From positions 496,001 to 560,000 of the forward strand of contig JAJOZX010000197.1 of assembly GCA_023014485.1 (NCBI GenBank): 64,000 bases of DNA, in the 5' to 3' direction. Positions 31,851-44,800 of the stretch are shown piece by piece. The notes beneath the pieces are model-generated. The model made no database searches. It was not told the origin of the DNA and saw only the letters and a program-made list of their open reading frames with translations. The DNA is from Bathynomus jamesi. Taxonomy: Eukaryota; Arthropoda; Malacostraca; Isopoda; Cirolanidae. Position numbers and translations under genes: made by a program. Position 1 is the stretch's first letter. Each line of letters starts with the position of its first letter.

Positions 31851-32658
31851 ATGTCGGTGATTGGCCATATAAGCCCCTACGAAGACAATGGGGAGGACTT
31901 CGAAGCTTATGCACTAGGGTGAGGTTGTTTTTCGAGGCAAATTCCATTCCGGATGCTAAGAAAGTACCTACCTTTTTAACTATAATAGGCCCTAAAACGT
32001 TTGGTTTAGTTATGGACCTAGTTTCTCCTAAAGCACCGGAAACTTGCACCTATAATGAATTGGTACAGGCCCTAACCGATCACTACAAACCCCGAGTAGT
32101 TCTCATCTATGAACGTTTCAAATTTTATTCAAGGCATCAGACGGGAAATGAAAGCATTGCAGAGTTTGTTGCAGGAATAAAAAGCCATAGCCGTACGTTA
32201 AATTTGGGGACAAATTAGATGAAATGCTAAGAGATAGGTTTGTAATGGGTCTCAAAGAGGAGTCTACCCAGAGAGCCCTATTAGCCATACAGGACCTAAC
32301 TTTTAGTCAGGCTGTAGAAATAGCTACGGCTAGAGAAGCAGCTGCTAAAGATGTTAGAGCTTTTGGAAATCATAGTAGTAAAGCCCAACACGTAAATAGC
32401 TTTAAATCTTCTAGGCCTGGCAGACCTAACGAGCCTACTAGACAGGCAAATAAAAGGTATGAGGCGAATACGACTAAGCCTACTAATTCTACTAAGCCTT
32501 CCAAGCCATGTACAGGGTGTGGAAAACACCATTGGAAGAAAGATTGCCCTTTTAAAGAAGCAGTTTGCCGAAACTGTAGTAAAATAGGCCACATAGCTAA
32601 AGTGTGTTTTTCAAAGAAAACAAAGGGTGAAAATTCTAATTTTAACATTCTAGTATAA
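31851..32658 (+). pseudogene. Gypsy gag
   Basis: The ATG at 31851 opens MSVIGHISPYED, then a 1-bp loss near 31917 shifts the frame to RLFFEANSIPDAKK and LTDHYKPRVVLIYERF. Another 1-bp loss near 32203 shifts to LRDRFVMGLKEES. The end has a CCHC zinc knuckle CRNCSKIGHIAKVC preceded by CTGCGKHHWKKDC. This is a typical Gypsy capsid-nucleocapsid layout. Confidence 0.85.
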
Positions 32659-32678
32659 ATCCTAAAAAGGGAAATACT

Positions 32679-35600
32679 TTGAACATTGGAGTGGAGTACC
32701 TATTCTATGAGCAGCAAAGTGGGGAAAATACAGGCCCATATATTGTAGAGGTAGGCCTAGATGGAATTACAGTTCCTCTAGAATTGGATACGGGTGCTGC
32801 CCGGACGGTCATGTCCAAGGTAGTTTTTGATAAGATTTTCAAAAAACACCAAACTACATGCATCTAAAACGATTTTGAAGAAGTACGGTGACATACAAAT
32901 ACCTATTTGTGGAGAAGCATACGTCACAGTTACACTTAACCAGAAAACTTTGTCTCATCCCTTAACCCTTTTAGTGGTGGATGAGCAAGGGCCTACTCTA
33001 CTAGGCCGTGATTGGATTGATGCTTTGGAAATGCCAATTGACAAAATCTTGCCAAGGGGTCAGGCAGATGTGCATACACTTTCATATCCATCTGACATAG
33101 ACTCATTGTTAAGGGAGTTTTCTTCTATTTTTGGGCCTGAAGTAGGCAACCTAAAAGGCCATCAGGTCTGCATAGAAGTAGATCCTAATGTAACTCCGAA
33201 ATTTTGTAAGGCTCGTTCAATTGCGCATGCACTGCGGGAGAAGGTAGATTTAGAAATTGACAGGCTGCTAAAAGATAAAATTATTGAACCAGTCACACAC
33301 GCTAAGTGGGCTGCCCCAGTAGTTCCTGTACTAAAACCGGACAAGTCCGTGCGGTTATGCGGGGATTACCGTTTAACAGCAATAGAGCCGTCCTTCTAGA
33401 TTGCTATCCTATACCCAAGCCTGATGAATTATTTAGCTCTCTTGCTGGGGAAAATATTTCACAAAACTCGATATGTCCCAAGCCTATGCTCAACTAAGTT
33501 TAGATGAAAACTCTAAAGAATTAACTATCATAAATACGCACCGAGCCTATATAAGTACAATAGGCTATGCTATGGAATAGCATCGGCTCCAGGTATTTTT
33601 CAGAGGACAATGGACCAAGTTCTAGGTCACATTCCAGGGGTACTTTGCTTTCTAGATGATGTCCTCATTTCAGGTTCGACTAAAAGAACACCTAACTAGA
33701 TTAACCACGGTTCTAAAAAGACTCCGGGATGCTGGACTTAAGCTAAAGAGAGAAAAGTGTTCATGGGTCACTAACGAGGTTTCATATTTAGGGTTCCGCA
33801 TAGATGCCTCAGGCATTCATCCAACGGTGGATAAACTAGAAGCAATAGAAAAGGCACCACCTCCACAAAACATCACACAGTTTACAAGTTATTTAGGTCT
33901 CCTAAATTTTTATAGGAAATTTTTGCCTAATGCATCGACTTTCCTTGAACCCCTAAATAAGCTATTACGATCTGGGGAACAGTGGAGATGGGAGAAAACT
34001 CAAAAGGAAGCATTTGAGGCTTCCAAGGACGTACTACTAAAGTCCACTCTCCTAGTGCATTATGATCCTAAACTTCCTCTCGTAGTTTCAGCAGACAGCA
34101 GTTCTTATGGAATTGGGGCAGTGTTATCTCACCACATTGATGGTGTAGATAGGCCTATCTGTTTTGCTTCTAGAACACTAACTGAGACGGAAAGACGATA
34201 TGCACAAGTGGAACGTGAAGCATTAGCCTTAGTATTTGCAGTAAAAAAATTTCATTTCTATCTATGGGGTCATGAATTTAAACTAATTACTGACCATAAG
34301 CCTCTTTTAGGTTTATTTTCACCTAATAAAAATATTCCAGTTATGGCCTCAGGTAGGATTCAACGATGGGCACTGATTCTACAAGCCTATAAATTTGACT
34401 TAGTACATCGGTCAGGTAAACTTCTAGGTACGGCTGATGCGCTAAGTAGGTTGCCCTTAGAAAATCCAAATGATTGTGTACCTATACCTACAGAATGGGT
34501 TCACTTGTGGAGTTTTTGGAATCCACTCCAGTATCTGCAGTACAAATAGAGCAGTGGACAAAATCAGACCCTATTCTGTCTAGGGTCATCCATTTCTGCT
34601 CAGTTGGTTGGCCTACTAAGGTTGAGAGTGAATTACAGCCTTTTATTCAGCGTCAGTCTGGCCTCTCTATTCAAAATGGCTGTCTCTTATGGGGCCACAG
34701 AGTGATTATTCCAAATAAAGGCAGGTCGAATTTAGTGAAGGAACTTCACGCTGAACACATGGGCGCAACAAAAATGAAAGAGCTGGCGAGAGCTTATTTC
34801 TGGTGGCCTGGTTTAGATGGAGAACTCGAATCATTGGTTCGTTCCTGTCAAAGCTGCCTAGAAACAGAGATCTCCCAAGGAAAGTCCACTTCATCCTTGG
34901 GAATGGCCTACTATACGTGGCATAGGATCCATGTTGACTATGCAGGTCCTATAAATAATATTTATTTCCTAGTCATGGTGGACGCCTACTCTAAGTGGGT
35001 GGAAATTTTTCCAACCACTTCCACGACTTCGGGTGTAACGATTCGCTTACTCCGTTCAGTTTCGCTCGATGGGTTTTACCCGTAGTCCTGGTTTCCGACA
35101 ATGGTTACTTGTTTTACCAGTGAGGAATTTCGTTCCTTCGTCCACCTAAATGGCATTAGACATGTCCGGTCTAGTGTTTCCACCCATCTACTAACGGTCT
35201 CGCGGAAAACATGGTCCGTACCTTCAAGTCGGCCTTGCGTCATTCTCGTGGGGAGGAAATGCAAGTGGTGTTGGATAAAATTTTTGTTTAAATATCGAAT
35301 AACACCACACACACGACAGGGGTGTCTCCCTCTAACTTCTGATTGGCCGGGGAATCGTCAGTTTTGATTTGTTACGTCCAAACGAAATGTTACAACAACG
35401 AGTTTTACGCCATCAGGAAAAACAGAAGTTGTACCACGACACAAAAGAGGGATAGTTCTAGAAGCGAAACCTAATGATCCAGTTGTGATTCGCAACTATG
35501 GGGCTGGACCAAATGGGTTCCTGCAACTGTGCAGGAGAGAACGGGCCCTGTTCCTTCAAGTGCCAACTAGAAGATGGTCGTCTATTAAACGCCATCAGGA

Positions 35601-35768
35601 CCAGATATGGGAACGGGAAGTGCAGAAGGACCAGAGTCTTCCGGAAGAGAGAACTGATCCTCCGGAAAATGGTTCAACTTGCCCGCCTATACAGGTTGCA
35701 CTGATCCTACTACATCAACCCCGCTCCGCAGGTCGTCTAGGGTCCCTCATCCCCCTGACAGACTAAAC
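32679..35768 (+). pseudogene. Gypsy pol: protease, RT, RNase H, integrase
   Basis: Protease ELDTGAARTVM (about 32780). RT: AKWAAPVVPVLKPD, SVRLCGDYR, then catalytic FLDDVLIS (about 33650). RNase H: VVSADSSSYGIGAVL and ITDHKPLLGLF. Integrase: zinc-binding H-H-C-C (ELHAEHMGA...SCQSC), HVDYAGP (first Asp) and VSDNG (second Asp, about 35093). The order is Ty3/Gypsy. Frame breaks near 32855, 33385, 33460, 33655, 34490 and 35080 rule out an intact polyprotein. No chromodomain or envelope-like region was recognised. Confidence 0.9.
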
Positions 35769-35782
35769 TTGTAGGGGAGGAG

Positions 35783-36204
35783 TGAGGTGACGTGTTATGT
35801 ATATATATGTATATAGTCTAAAAGTCACTAAAGAGTAAATATCACTAAATCTAAGCGGAAATGGCAAGACGAAGCCATAAACAACCAACGGGCTGTTCGT
35901 ATTGCTTCGGTCTGGCCTAGACATGTTTTTTCTATCTGACCTAATCTTTGGTGCTGAGTAAAATTAGGTGATGAATCTAAGGTAAGAAATCGGGTAGGAA
36001 GTTGTTCGTACTTAAGTATAGTTAGGGGTAATGTCTATAGCTTCTAAATTGGTAATGTAAGAGAGAGTTAGGTAGGCTGTTGTGGGACACAGGAATAAAA
36101 CGGTAGGCTTCAAGGAATACCTAATTCAACGCACCGGTAAGTGCTTTTGATTGTTTGCTAGAACCTAAGTAACCTAACTGGGGTGTCTACCCCACGCTAT
36201 CACA
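35783..36204 (+). repeat. Gypsy 3' LTR
   Basis: 422 bp, starts TGAGGTGACGTG and ends CTATCACA next to target repeat GGATA. It is nearly identical to 30937-31357, with single-base differences. The AGGGGAGGAG before it is the likely polypurine tract. Confidence 0.9.
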
Positions 36205-36209
36205 GGATA

Positions 36210-36480
36210 GAATTGCATAACCTTAGTTTTAATAACATTAAAATTAATATCATGGTTCTGTGAATATGATTTAAAAATTTTATAAGATGATCCAGACCTT
36301 TTACTGAAGGTCTTATTAACACCATATCATCAGCATAGATCAAGTTATTTATCCTCATGTAATCTATACAGCATCCCACTCTTGCCTCATTAAGACTGGG
36401 GGACGGGGGTGGGACATGTCCCCCCAAACTTTTGAACTGAGGGGGATAATATAGGTTTTGTCCCCTCAACTTTTGATCGA
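36210..36480 (-). mobile_element. LINE RT scrap and G-rich MITE-like remnant
   Basis: The - strand encodes RINNLIYADDMVLIRPSVKG, a YADD reverse-transcriptase catalytic block of a LINE type different from the FADD elements nearby. The adjoining 36395-36470 is a G/C-run sequence (GGGACATGTCCCC and TTTGTCCCCTCAACTTTTGA) resembling a MITE end. Nothing else is recognisable up to the start of the duplicated unit at 36507. Confidence 0.55.
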
Positions 36481-36788
36481 AGTTAGCTTACGTGAAGGAA
36501 AATATTTAGTTCTTGAAATAGTCTATGATGAGTAAATCTTTAATTATATTAGTCCTATTAGTATGTTGGAAAGTATTACTGATTCAGTACTATCATAAAA
36601 CTGCAGTGATAGATACTTTAATGGGATATCTAGTTATTTTTTACTTTAATTATTGCATATATTGTTTTCCTTTAAGGTAGTTGTGAAAATGCTTCTTTGA
36701 TTTTCCTATTACTATCATAAATATAGATCATTCTCTAAATCATAGTATTTTAAGAGCATCATTTTGGTCGCAAACACATTACCTACAG

Positions 36789-36992
36789 TTGTGGTTCTTA
36801 AACTTTTTGACCCCGTTACCCCTTTTCCTGATCTCAACTAATCTCATTACCCGACACAAACTTGCAATGCCGAAGTTGTAAAGAAAGTGGAAAAATTAAT
36901 TACTGAAAATAACTGAAATTACCTTTAATGTTGAAATTTTTACCATATTAATACCCCGTTGGGGGTAATTGCCCCCAGTTTCAGAACCTCTG
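36789..36992. mobile_element. hAT-like MITE, same insertion as 310-513
   Basis: Flanked by the same ACCTACAG repeats (36781-36788 and 36993-37000). The left terminus is mutated (TTGTGGTTCTTAAAC). Present before the A/B duplication. Confidence 0.8.
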
Positions 36993-37624
36993 ACCTACAG
37001 GATAGCAGCACAGAAATTCACCGCAGTATTTTTCATCATTATAGTTGTCTCCCCCAACTTTTGAAAGCTAGTTACGCTCTTGATCATACCATCCCTCTTT
37101 GAGAAGGAAGGAAGTGAAAGAATATACCCGATGTTTGTGATGTGTTTTTCTAAGCTATAGCATTCAGTGTTGGGATCTTCTTTCCTTTGGGCAGTGGATG
37201 TAGTGGTAATCTTAGCGAAAGAAACGTGTTTCATTTCTTTCACAGTTATGGAAGAAATGACACATGATGCATGATCATTGCTAGAACAATTCATAATCAA
37301 AAACAGATATTCACTTATCACTAACACTTTAAACCAGTATAGAAGTACTAAATAGTGAGTAACCTTTGGAGAGAACGAATCTGATAATTTCAATTTCAAT
37401 TCTTTTCTTTTTTTAATTTTTACCAAATGATAAACATGTAATTCTCTCTCTTTCGCTCTCTCTCTTTTGTCAACAGAGAATTTAAATTATCTCTAAGTAA
37501 TTGTTACGTACCTTCTTATCAGTAAATAGATGTTCATCATGACTTGCATCCATATTTAAGACGTAGGAATTGTCTTTGTGAGAAAAATAGGTAAACGTAA
37601 TTCTAGACGAAGAGGACAAGTGCT

Positions 37625-37632
37625 TATATAAG
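37625..37632 (+). promoter_or_regulatory. TATA box of UGT copy B
   Basis: TATATAAG in the same context as copy A. The promoter of B differs from A by a CT-rich insertion (about 37441-37500) some 130-180 bases upstream. Confidence 0.7.
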
Positions 37633-37653
37633 AAGTTAGAGATTCTTAATTAT

Positions 37654-37743
37654 TCACATTTGCAGAATCAATTACAGTTTGATGACAGTTTGTGATTAAA
37701 ATTACTTAAAAATTTGGAAAGTTTCTTGTTTAATTACTTTGAG
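37654..37743 (+). other. Non-coding 5'-UTR exon, UGT copy B
   Basis: Ends TTTGAG before donor GTAAGT (37744); spliced to the acceptor ending at 38870. Start inferred from TATA spacing. The intron between has a plain (AT)n tract at about 38376-38408 where copy A carries the palindrome. Confidence 0.6.
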
Positions 37744-38367
37744 GTAAGTTCCCTTTTAAGGATTTTTAAGTAGATAAATTAAAATTTGTAAATTTTAAAT
37801 ATATTTTTTTATTTATAAATTTAGATGTTTGTATAAACAATAAATGGTTAATATTCCACTGAACTCAAACCAACACCTTTAACGTGACAACACAATATTT
37901 TGAATCGTTACGAAAGATAATGTGAAAAACTGTTTAATATAGCGGAATATTTACGTGGTTAGGTTAGGCTAGACTAGGTTACGTTACGTTACGTTGTGCC
38001 TTCACCAGTAAATATTTTTCTGATTCATTTTGATACATTTGGAAGTAATGTGACCTATTTTCATTTCTAAATTTGCCATCCTTCAAATACGAAAATTGAA
38101 AATATCTCAAAAACTGTTCATTTGTACAAGGAAAGGATGTTAGATTCTTTGAAAGCACATCGAAATTAACCAGAAAATATCTTCTGGTCATTACTTGCCT
38201 GTTTGAATTCAGCCCAATATTTACCCAATCAATTTATTTTTTATTTATAATACTGTTTATACCTTTCTTAAAAATTAGGGTAGTATATTATAGTATAGTG
38301 TTTGTCATTTATCTTCAAACTGTATATTTAAAGTTATCATTATAGTATTATTGTTGTTTGTTTGAAA

Positions 38368-38411
<44 letters not shown>

Positions 38412-38872
38412 ATTTAACTTAGATTATGGTGTATGCAGCCATTTTTATTTATTTATATTTTAATATTGTCGGAAAGTTTGTTTAATTATACGTCAGGAAA
38501 GTTTACTCACTGAGCTTTACGTAAGTTAGTAATAAAAACATTTTCTTTAGACTCTATAGTATGTACGAAAGAAAACTGAAAATATTTAGCAGAAACACTT
38601 TTAAAAGATATATTTCAAATTTCTTCAGCATTTTTTTCAAATATGCTGATGTTTTATGTTTTCATTGAAATAATTTGTCACAGCATCAACAGCACAACTT
38701 CTTCACAAATTACATGAAAATAAACGATGAATATTTTTTGTATCTTTAAAATATTCCTTAATTTTAAAAAAAGATTTTCATTTTTATTCATAATATTGAA
38801 TTCTTTAATCATTTTGATAAATCTAATTAGCATTTCTGAGCAACTTAATTTCAGCAGTTTTCATTTACAGAT

Positions 38873-41800
38873 ATGAAAATGAAATTAATCTTAATAAGTG
38901 TAGCTCTTTTCACAATCATTTCGTCTGCTGCGGTCGGCGAACGTATTTTGTTTTTAACTCCACTGGGATCGAAAAGCCACAAAATTTTCTATATGGGAAT
39001 AACAGAAGCTTTAACCCAACGTGGCCATCAGGTAAATATGTGTATTACTACATTCAGTATATTTTAATTAAACATCTGATAACATGTGAAAATTCAAATG
39101 AAGAAATAAAAAGATATCTACAATTTACAAAAGTTTACACTAGACTTCAACAAATTCTATTTTTCAAAAGAGGGAGTTCGTCGTTGTTAAAAACTACAGG
39201 GTGATCTGTTTGGGTATGCATAAATAAAATTGATGTGAAATAGAAACAGTAACATTGTATACTTTAATATTTGGCAAACAATGCCCACAAAGACGATAGA
39301 TTGTGACAAAGCTAATTAATCTTCAACATGACCCCCCCCCCCCTTTCCGGACACGACAGAGGTCATAACGATAGGCTAATTCTTATGACCACCTGCATGT
39401 GGTTTAGTGATAGACCCCTTCTTCAAATGTCCGGTACCACTGCACGATGGAGTCGTATTTACGAGCTTTTCGAACACCATAAACACGGCCAAACTCACGC
39501 TGTACCGCTGTCACACTCTCAAACTTAGCAAACCAAATGACACACTTCGCACGTTGTTGTGCATTCGCCGCCATCTTCGAAACTGGCATATGTCTCATAA
39601 ATCTGACAGCAGATGGCGCTCGTACGTCTGGCAGCGGATGGCATAGCCTATTACAACCCCCACATTTTGTGACCACACGTGCAACAGATGAGCGCTGTAT
39701 CACTTCTCGGTAGATTCTCACAGCGTTTTTAGTTTACCCATATCCAAACGGATCACCCTGTAGTCTTAATACAATGACTATCTAAGGCAATGTAGACAAT
39801 TATATGCTCTGGGAAATATTTGTACTTTGATTAGAAAATTTCATGTGTACATTAGATGTACTAATTTTTGTACCCACTGTATACAGCTCATCTGTGGTGG
39901 AACTACAGATTGTATGAGAAAACTGTATGTTGCCTATAATAATATTTTTAGGAGTTTATTAAGAACTCCTAGATTTATAAATGGTACTCCTTCTTGCATT
40001 AGTATGCTGTTTGTAGTCAATGAGGTGCATAACTGTGCCAGTGTCATACCCAATTTTGTATTTAGATTTATCACTAGGCTTGGTGAGACAGTGAATAAGA
40101 TAATAGAAACCATAGTTAGTGGACTGATATCCGATATATTTTATAGATCTCAAATCTGGAAGCATTGGTGTAGGCAACTATATGTTCATTATTCAGTGTT
40201 CCACTGGCCTACATAGTCATTGGTCCAGACAACTAGTTCTTAACCTTCTATGGACGACTTGTATAATATTTATACCTGTTGAGTCTAAAATAAAGTGTTT
40301 GTTTGTTTCTTTGTCATCTACATATCTGCTGAATTTAATATAAAACGTAACTATATTTTAACTAATTTATTAACTTGAAAAGCTTTCTAAACAAAATATT
40401 TGTGTTATAAACTCCGATAGTAAATCGTTCATTATTTTGTCATACCAGAAACAGAAACGTTTCATATTTTAAAACGTGTTTGTACACAGGTAACGATGGT
40501 ATCCGCTTACAAACCCTTGAAAGAAATTCAAAATGTCCGAGAAGTGGTCATATCGAATTGTATATTACATACTGTTGTGTTGTCTGACGTTTTTGACAAC
40601 GCTCACGCCGCTACGAAAAAATTAATATTCGAAACTCCCAAAATGTGCGTGGACACACTCGCGGAACAGCAAGTGCAAGATCTGAAGAAAGAAAAGTTCG
40701 ATTTGATCATAATTTCAATGTTCTTCAGTGATTGTTATTTATCATTCGTTCATCACTTTAAGGTAGGAAAGAAGATTCGACAAACATAATGAACTAATTA
40801 ATTCAAGCATTATGTAAATGAATATATATGTATCATAATATGGGAAGAAGGGACAAGGGTGAATGTCCCAAACACTCCCACCCATCGGAAGAGAAAGAGA
40901 GACGAAATCAATGTTCACAATTTTCAAGATGCTTGAACGCTGTGTTTGAAAGATTCGAGATCATAGACAAGGGGAAAGGTGGATTGAGGAAGGCTTTGTG
41001 GTCATACAATAAGCTTTCTAATATTCTAATTCTAATCTACATAATCTAACCTAACCTGTCAATTTATAATTGACAGGTTCCGTTCATTTATGCGTCGCCA
41101 GCAGGTTTGTTTGGGCCATTTTCCGAAATGATAAACCACATTGAATTTCCTTCTCTCGTTGGAAATAAACTGCTTGACACAAAGTTTCCTTTCACTTTCA
41201 AGGAGAGGATGTTGTCTACTGTACTAAATACAGTTTTGATATCTACGTTCTTTCTTTATGCGTCGCCCAGGTATCATCTACATTTTTTATTATAAACAAA
41301 AAGTGTTATTTTGGTAAAAGAATGATGAATTTGTAATATGAAAAGTAATTTACTTTTTAATTATTTTTATAAAAATAGAACGGAAACCATTTGTAAAGAG
41401 GAGGGAGTTTGTCCACAAGATATGCCTCGTTTTACAGAAATCAGAAATAATGCGAGTTTAGCGATAATTAATAGGTAAGTCGCTCCAATATAGAAAGAAT
41501 TTTAGGTAAACAACACAATAGTTTAATGAGAAAAGGACGAAGGGGTGGATGCAAGCTGTGATTTGTCAATTGAGATCACGTGATTAATGTAAGAAAAAAG
41601 TTTCCAATATTTTTTTCGGATGGATGGGAAAAAGAATTAAGATGAAGTATAAATTAAATGTTTGTTTCCACTTTTTATTCACGTTAATGGGAGGGCCACA
41701 TATGAGGTGACTACTTTTGACAAATTTACCATAATTGTCCAGTATCAGTCAATCAAGGCTTTTCTCAGTCTTGTAGAGAAGTGACAAAGAATACTAGAAT

Positions 41801-44800
41801 ATTAGTTTATAAAAGTCATTAATATTCAAATATTGATAACTTCTGGCACTGATCGTGTTCAGATAAAATAAACTCAGATAAGATACGATACTTCAGATAA
41901 GTATAATATTTTTAGAAATAATATGATATTTTAAATGTATTATCACTTGAAGAAGGCAGTGCCTCGCTTCGTAAATATGTTTACAGTACATCAAAATCTA
42001 TCTTTTTAATGACAGCGTCCGTGCACTGGAATGGCCTCCTCACCCTATGATGCCAAACATCGTTTCTGCAGGAGGAGCTCACATCAAACCACCAAAAAAG
42101 TTACCACAGGTATACATCTTGATTCACAAAACATTTTTATTTTTAAATTTAACATTCATTCTATTTAAGAGTTTAGATTAAATAAGCAAAACGTAGATTA
42201 AAAGTAGATGAAATAAACAAAAACGTAGATGAAACTTATTATTATTTCTCATAATCAGTTATTTGAAAATGATAATATTTCACTTTCTTAATTTGAAGAA
42301 ACTTGAAGATTGGGTCGAAGCTTCAGGAGACGAAGGATTTATATTTTTCAGTCTTGGATCTGCTTTGAGACCATCTTTCTTGCCAGAAAAGTTAGTACAT
42401 GAAAATCTACAGTCCACAAAATTTATTTGAGGCAGTTTTGGATCTAAACACAAAAACTGCAAATAGATTATAAGTGTTATTATTTTTTTTTTATTGGGTT
42501 CAAAATCCCAGCTGGGCCGAGCTCTGAAGGGCCAGTTCAACCTTCAGCCCAAGTTAAGCTAGAATTAAAAACTTACGGACTTGGAGGTCCTATTAGGTCC
42601 TCCTCAGAGTTGCTGACTCGATGTGGGCCTACCTTAGGCCTCAGTTGCATGAATTTAAGATAAAAAACAAAAGCCCACTATTTATGGTCTTCTTTCTAAA
42701 CCTTGCAACAACAACACAACCTGTACTATTGCACGATGTTCACAAACCTTTTAAAGGCCAAAAGAAATACATCACTACTTAAGTTGCTTACCAACTCCAA
42801 ATGGATTGCTCTGGTGGTAGCACATGTGAAAGGACATATATAACCTTTGTTAGACTCCCCTTGCTCATACACATAGACTGGACCTGCGAAGTCTACTCCC
42901 ACTACATCAAATGGGGCAGTATAGACACACCGTTCTCTTGGAAGCGGAGCCACCTTTTCATAATAAGGCTTTGCACTCCAACACTTGCAAACCACACATT
43001 TATGCAAGACCTTTTTTACTACTTGTCTAATTTTGGGAATCCAAAACTGTTGTCTGATCTCTATTATCACTTCTCTAACTCCAGCATGTAACAACTTATG
43101 ATGAGTATCCAGGATCAAAAGGTCCACAAAGTGACCCCCAGAAGGTAGCAAAATTGGATGTCTTTTCTCCTCTGGAAGCCCAGAAAACTGTAGTCTACCT
43201 CCTACTCTCAATAAATCCAGATCCAAAAACACATCCAAACCCTTGAGAGCAGAATGTGTTGGGAGAACCTGTAATGGACGGCTGGTGAGCAATTCCTTCT
43301 CTTCACCAAATTTTTCCTTCTGCACATATACCAACCAGTATTTCCTGGCTTGCTGAATCTACTTACTGTTCAGAATTCCTTCCCTTCTTGTTTCTCCGTT
43401 AATATTGTTGGTAAATCTATATACCTATGCTGTCACTCCTAACAACCTTTTCAGACTGCTAATGTCCTGAAGCCTCAATATGGGTGTCCTGCTGCATAAC
43501 TTGACAACTGTTCACAGTGCATTTTCTCACCTCACTCACCCATGCTTCTTCAGCCTGGCATTCTCCTACAATAAACAACACTCTTACAGTAGCTTCTCCA
43601 TCATTCCCAATTAATAAGGCTGCAGCTGTTTGCAATAATCCCCCTTTACTTTTACTCTCTTTCATAGCAGTAGCATGTGCCACTGATGTCTCTACTTCTG
43701 GGGTAGGCCTACTAGGAGTGTTTTGACACAATAATGGCTGATGCCTGCCATGACATTTTTTGCAAAAAATTTTAAACTTACAAAACCTTGCTCTGTGACC
43801 TTTCAAAAAACATTTAAAACATGCTGTGGACTTAGTTACCCTGTCCTTTCTCTCCTCAAAAGGTAAAGCCTCAGCCACCTCACATTTATATGACTTGTGG
43901 TTGCCTTCGCAAAATATGCATTCCTTGATTCCCTTTAATTTATTCTCAGAGGATGCATGTAGAGCTGACACTGTAGCTGGGCTATTCCTTTTTGTAGAAA
44001 CCTTGGTGCTGTGCCTGCCTTTGTCCCCTTGTTTAACATCCCACTGTGCAAACTCAATTCCCTCTCGTCTTGCTAATTCTGTGCCTAAAAGACTTAACAT
44101 CTGTTGAAGGGGGATGTACACATGTTCTGTAGAGTGTCCCCTACTTAATTCAAACAAAATTGAGCTAGGCAATTTAGACTCCAGTATAATTGACCAACAT
44201 TATACCATACCTTTCCATTCCTACACCCAAGTTGTCCAGGGACCTAGTTCTAACTTCAAATTCATCATATAACTGCCGTAACTCCTTGACATTATTGGGA
44301 TTATTAACAGGAGGTATAGCTAAAAGTTCACGGAGGTGGCTTTTAATTAAGATCTCTGGCTTACCAAACCGTTTCTTTAATATATCCCAAGCCACATTAT
44401 AATTAGCCTCTGTTAATGCTAATCCTCCTATTGTCTTTGCTGCCTCCCCTTCCAAGAGGGACTGCAAAATAATTAAACTTCTCCACCGCACTTAACACTT
44501 GACTAGAATGAACTGCTGATTGAAAACTGTCTGCCGATCCTTGCCATTCCTGAATACTCCCAGAAAATGTTTTGAGTACAAGCCTCGGTAATTGAACTGC
44601 AGATCTGTTAACCTTAACTTCACAAACACCATTTGTTGAGTGTTGTGTTTCATTATTAGACCTGGTCTCTAACTGTACTGAGCTGCTAAACTCTTTTGCT
44701 CGGTGGCCTACTTTAATTATATCATCAATAATCACTTCAAAGTAAATTATGTTATTTTCTATTTCATCCTCTTCTATAAGAGCCCCAATTTTAACATTTA

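Larger units (their letters stand above)
30937..36204 (+). mobile_element. Ty3/Gypsy LTR retrotransposon, degenerate (5268 bp)
   Basis: LTRs start TGAGGTGACGTG and end CTATCACA. The 5-bp target duplication GGATA is present on both sides (30932-30936 and 36205-36209). The order protease, RT, RNase H, integrase inside pol is the Ty3/Gypsy order, and no envelope-like frame follows. Coding regions hold many frameshifts, so it is dead. It inserted between two LINE fragments in the A-B intergenic region. Confidence 0.92.

Noticed and set aside
30937..36204. Endogenous retrovirus with envelope
   Set aside because: No envelope-like frame follows the integrase. The Ty3/Gypsy element is a plain LTR retrotransposon.
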